Below are positions 6,378-6,899 of a DNA stretch of 6,899 bases, piece by piece (within the stretch, counting starts at the first letter, position 1; the number at the start of each line of letters is the position of its first letter). Under the pieces are notes generated by a model. The model saw nothing but the letters and a program-made list of their open reading frames with translations. It searched no databases and had not been told where the DNA came from. Source of the DNA: an uncultured Oscillospiraceae bacterium (GTDB lineage Bacteria > Bacillota > Clostridia > Oscillospirales > Oscillospiraceae); assembly GCA_905234005.1 (NCBI GenBank), contig CAJOFW010000163.1:1-6899 (forward strand), read 5' to 3'. A program made the translations under genes and the position numbers.

Positions 6378-6550
6378 GGTTTCTCCCTGAACATTTTTTG
6401 AATTTCCTCCCGTCCGGCATGGGAAAAGCCTCTGGAGATCGGAACCTGTTTAGCGCTTTTACCGGACGCGTTCTCCAACGCATTTGCCAGCGCTGCGGCC
6501 GAGGCGGGATCACGAATGGTGATCGTCTTCAGTATGCTCTTTGTCGCCAT
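6374..6550 (-). CDS. 58-residue protein of unknown function, candidate antitoxin partner
   Basis: Begins MATKSILKTITIRD, a probable beta strand, followed by an alanine-rich helix (PASAAALANALENASG, 15-30), then KSAKQVPISRGFSHAGR and a short charged C-terminal helix (REEIQKMFREK, 47-57). Start choice is firm: a full GGAGGTGA lies six bases before the ATG. It shares an ATGA overlap with the acetyltransferase and is first in a transcript with its own promoter, the usual order for an antitoxin. A single N-terminal strand plus helix is compatible with a shortened ribbon-helix-helix protein, but I cannot recognise DUF1778 or another named antitoxin family. It has no signal peptide, membrane segment or cysteine. 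DNA binding and toxin neutralisation are inferences from position and size. Confidence 0.8.
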   Translation of the reverse strand: MATKSILKTITIRDPASAAALANALENASGKSAKQVPISRGFSHAGREEIQKMFREKP

Positions 6551-6556
6551 TGCATG

Positions 6557-6564
6557 TCACCTCC
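6557..6564 (-). promoter_or_regulatory. Ribosome binding site of the 58-residue gene
   Basis: GGAGGTGA on the minus strand, six bases before ATG 6550, is the strongest Shine-Dalgarno in the window. By contrast the acetyltransferase gene behind it relies on ATGA coupling, which would favour excess of the small protein. Confidence 0.85.
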
Positions 6565-6632
6565 AACATTCGGAATCCTGCCGACTGATCTTTCAGCATG
6601 ATTCGCAGAGCAATGACCCTTCCTGCTTCTAT

Positions 6633-6661
6633 ATTATGATATTAGCATGAAATAAAAGCAA
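6633..6661 (-). promoter_or_regulatory. Sigma70-type promoter of the two-gene cassette
   Basis: On the minus strand TTGCTT (6661-6656) and CATAAT (6638-6633) are separated by exactly 17 bp, with an AT-rich spacer. Transcription would start near 6625, leaving a leader of about 75 bases. The -10 is embedded in ATAT-CATA-ATAT, a small palindrome that could be part of an operator. Confidence 0.7.
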
Positions 6662-6690
6662 CCGGTAACAACATTCTGTTGTTACCGGTT
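6660..6690. terminator. 14-bp perfect hairpin abutting the cassette promoter (terminator or operator)
   Basis: AACCGGTAACAACA (6660-6673) pairs exactly with TGTTGTTACCGGTT (6677-6690) around a three-base loop. Read on the minus strand it is followed by TTGCTTTTATTTC, a passable terminator tail, so it may end a gene lying to the right. It also overlaps the edge of the -35 box, where a repressor could bind. Confidence 0.55.
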
Positions 6691-6798
6691 CGAATTATTT
6701 GGTTTTCCGTCCACAGCGCCGATCCATTGATGCCGAAGCTCGGATATCACACCGCTGTCAGGCATATGGTTTCCAGGTTCATCGTCGTCACTTCCCTG
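6682..6798 (-). pseudogene. Possible C-terminal remnant of an unidentified gene
   Basis: A minus-strand frame is open for 38 codons from 6798 to a TAA at 6682-6684. It contains MPDSGVISELRHQWIGAVDG and then KPNNSNR, and it stops inside the hairpin at 6660-6690 as a real gene end would. Upstream the frame is closed by a TAA at the edge of the palindrome at 6801, as if that repeat had cut the gene. I do not recognise the protein; a chance open frame of this size is entirely possible. Confidence 0.2.
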
Positions 6799-6800
6799 TT

Positions 6801-6826
6801 ATACTTTTTCTTGAAAGAAAAAGTAT
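6801..6826. repeat. Dispersed palindrome, copy 3 (perfect)
   Basis: ATACTTTTTCTT-GA-AAGAAAAAGTAT has 12 matched bases in each arm, the best-preserved of the three copies. It is followed by CAAAAAGAACTTTG. The remaining bases to 6899 show no gene, RNA or other structure that I can support. Confidence 0.9.
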
Positions 6827-6899
6827 CAAAAAGAACTTTGTATTCGATCGAAAAGGCAGCATTCCCAAGGCTTTGCGCCCGGTAACGGAACGAAGCTTT

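Noticed and set aside
6518..6599. Possible 27-residue leader peptide starting at ATG 6599 (minus strand)
   Set aside because: No ribosome site and it overlaps the well-supported 58-residue gene in another frame.

Overview
The window looks like a chromosomal stretch from a high-GC member of the Clostridia (Oscillospiraceae or Christensenellales type). This rests on good Shine-Dalgarno sites (GAGGAG, GGAGGTGA), the clostridial flavour of the ROK kinase, nicotinate phosphoribosyltransferase and ornithine carbamoyltransferase proteins, and GC-rich coding DNA with AT-rich intergenic islands. The taxon is an inference. No rRNA, tRNA or CRISPR array is visible.

Layout. (1) Bases 1-2229, minus strand: an iron-alcohol-dehydrogenase-like gene (2229-1021), followed 98 bp later by an ornithine carbamoyltransferase that runs off the left edge (922-1). 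The dehydrogenase-like protein keeps a dinucleotide-binding loop but has lost every canonical metal ligand. (2) Bases 2230-2373: an AT-rich divergent control region. (3) Bases 2374-3830, plus strand: a two-gene operon of a ROK sugar kinase and a phosphinothricin-acetyltransferase-like GNAT, overlapping by ATGA. (4) Bases 3831-4012: a palindrome-rich spacer. (5) Bases 4013-5432, plus strand: nicotinate phosphoribosyltransferase (pncB) with a reading-frame break near its N terminus, at about base 4109. It is either a recent pseudogene or a sequence error. (6) Bases 5433-5759: no gene, but a dense run of hairpins. These include a 61-bp element with perfect 16-bp inverted termini and a strong rho-independent terminator. 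(7) Bases 5760-6690, minus strand: a lower-GC two-gene cassette with its own sigma70-like promoter. It encodes a 58-residue protein and, overlapping by ATGA, a 205-residue GNAT-like acetyltransferase. (8) Bases 6691-6899: no convincing gene; a possible C-terminal gene remnant and the third copy of a dispersed palindrome.

How it fits together. The housekeeping genes cover arginine/citrulline metabolism, sugar phosphorylation and NAD salvage, and do not form one obvious pathway. The most distinctive unit is the 58-aa/GNAT pair. Its architecture (tiny first gene, overlapping acyltransferase toxin candidate, own promoter, low GC, bracketed by two copies of a palindromic repeat) resembles a mobile type II toxin-antitoxin module, but with a first gene that I do not recognise as a classical DUF1778/ribbon-helix-helix antitoxin. 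The near-identical palindrome, with the shared core ACTTTTTCTTGAAAGAAAAA, occurs three times within 3 kb and marks the accessory part of the window.
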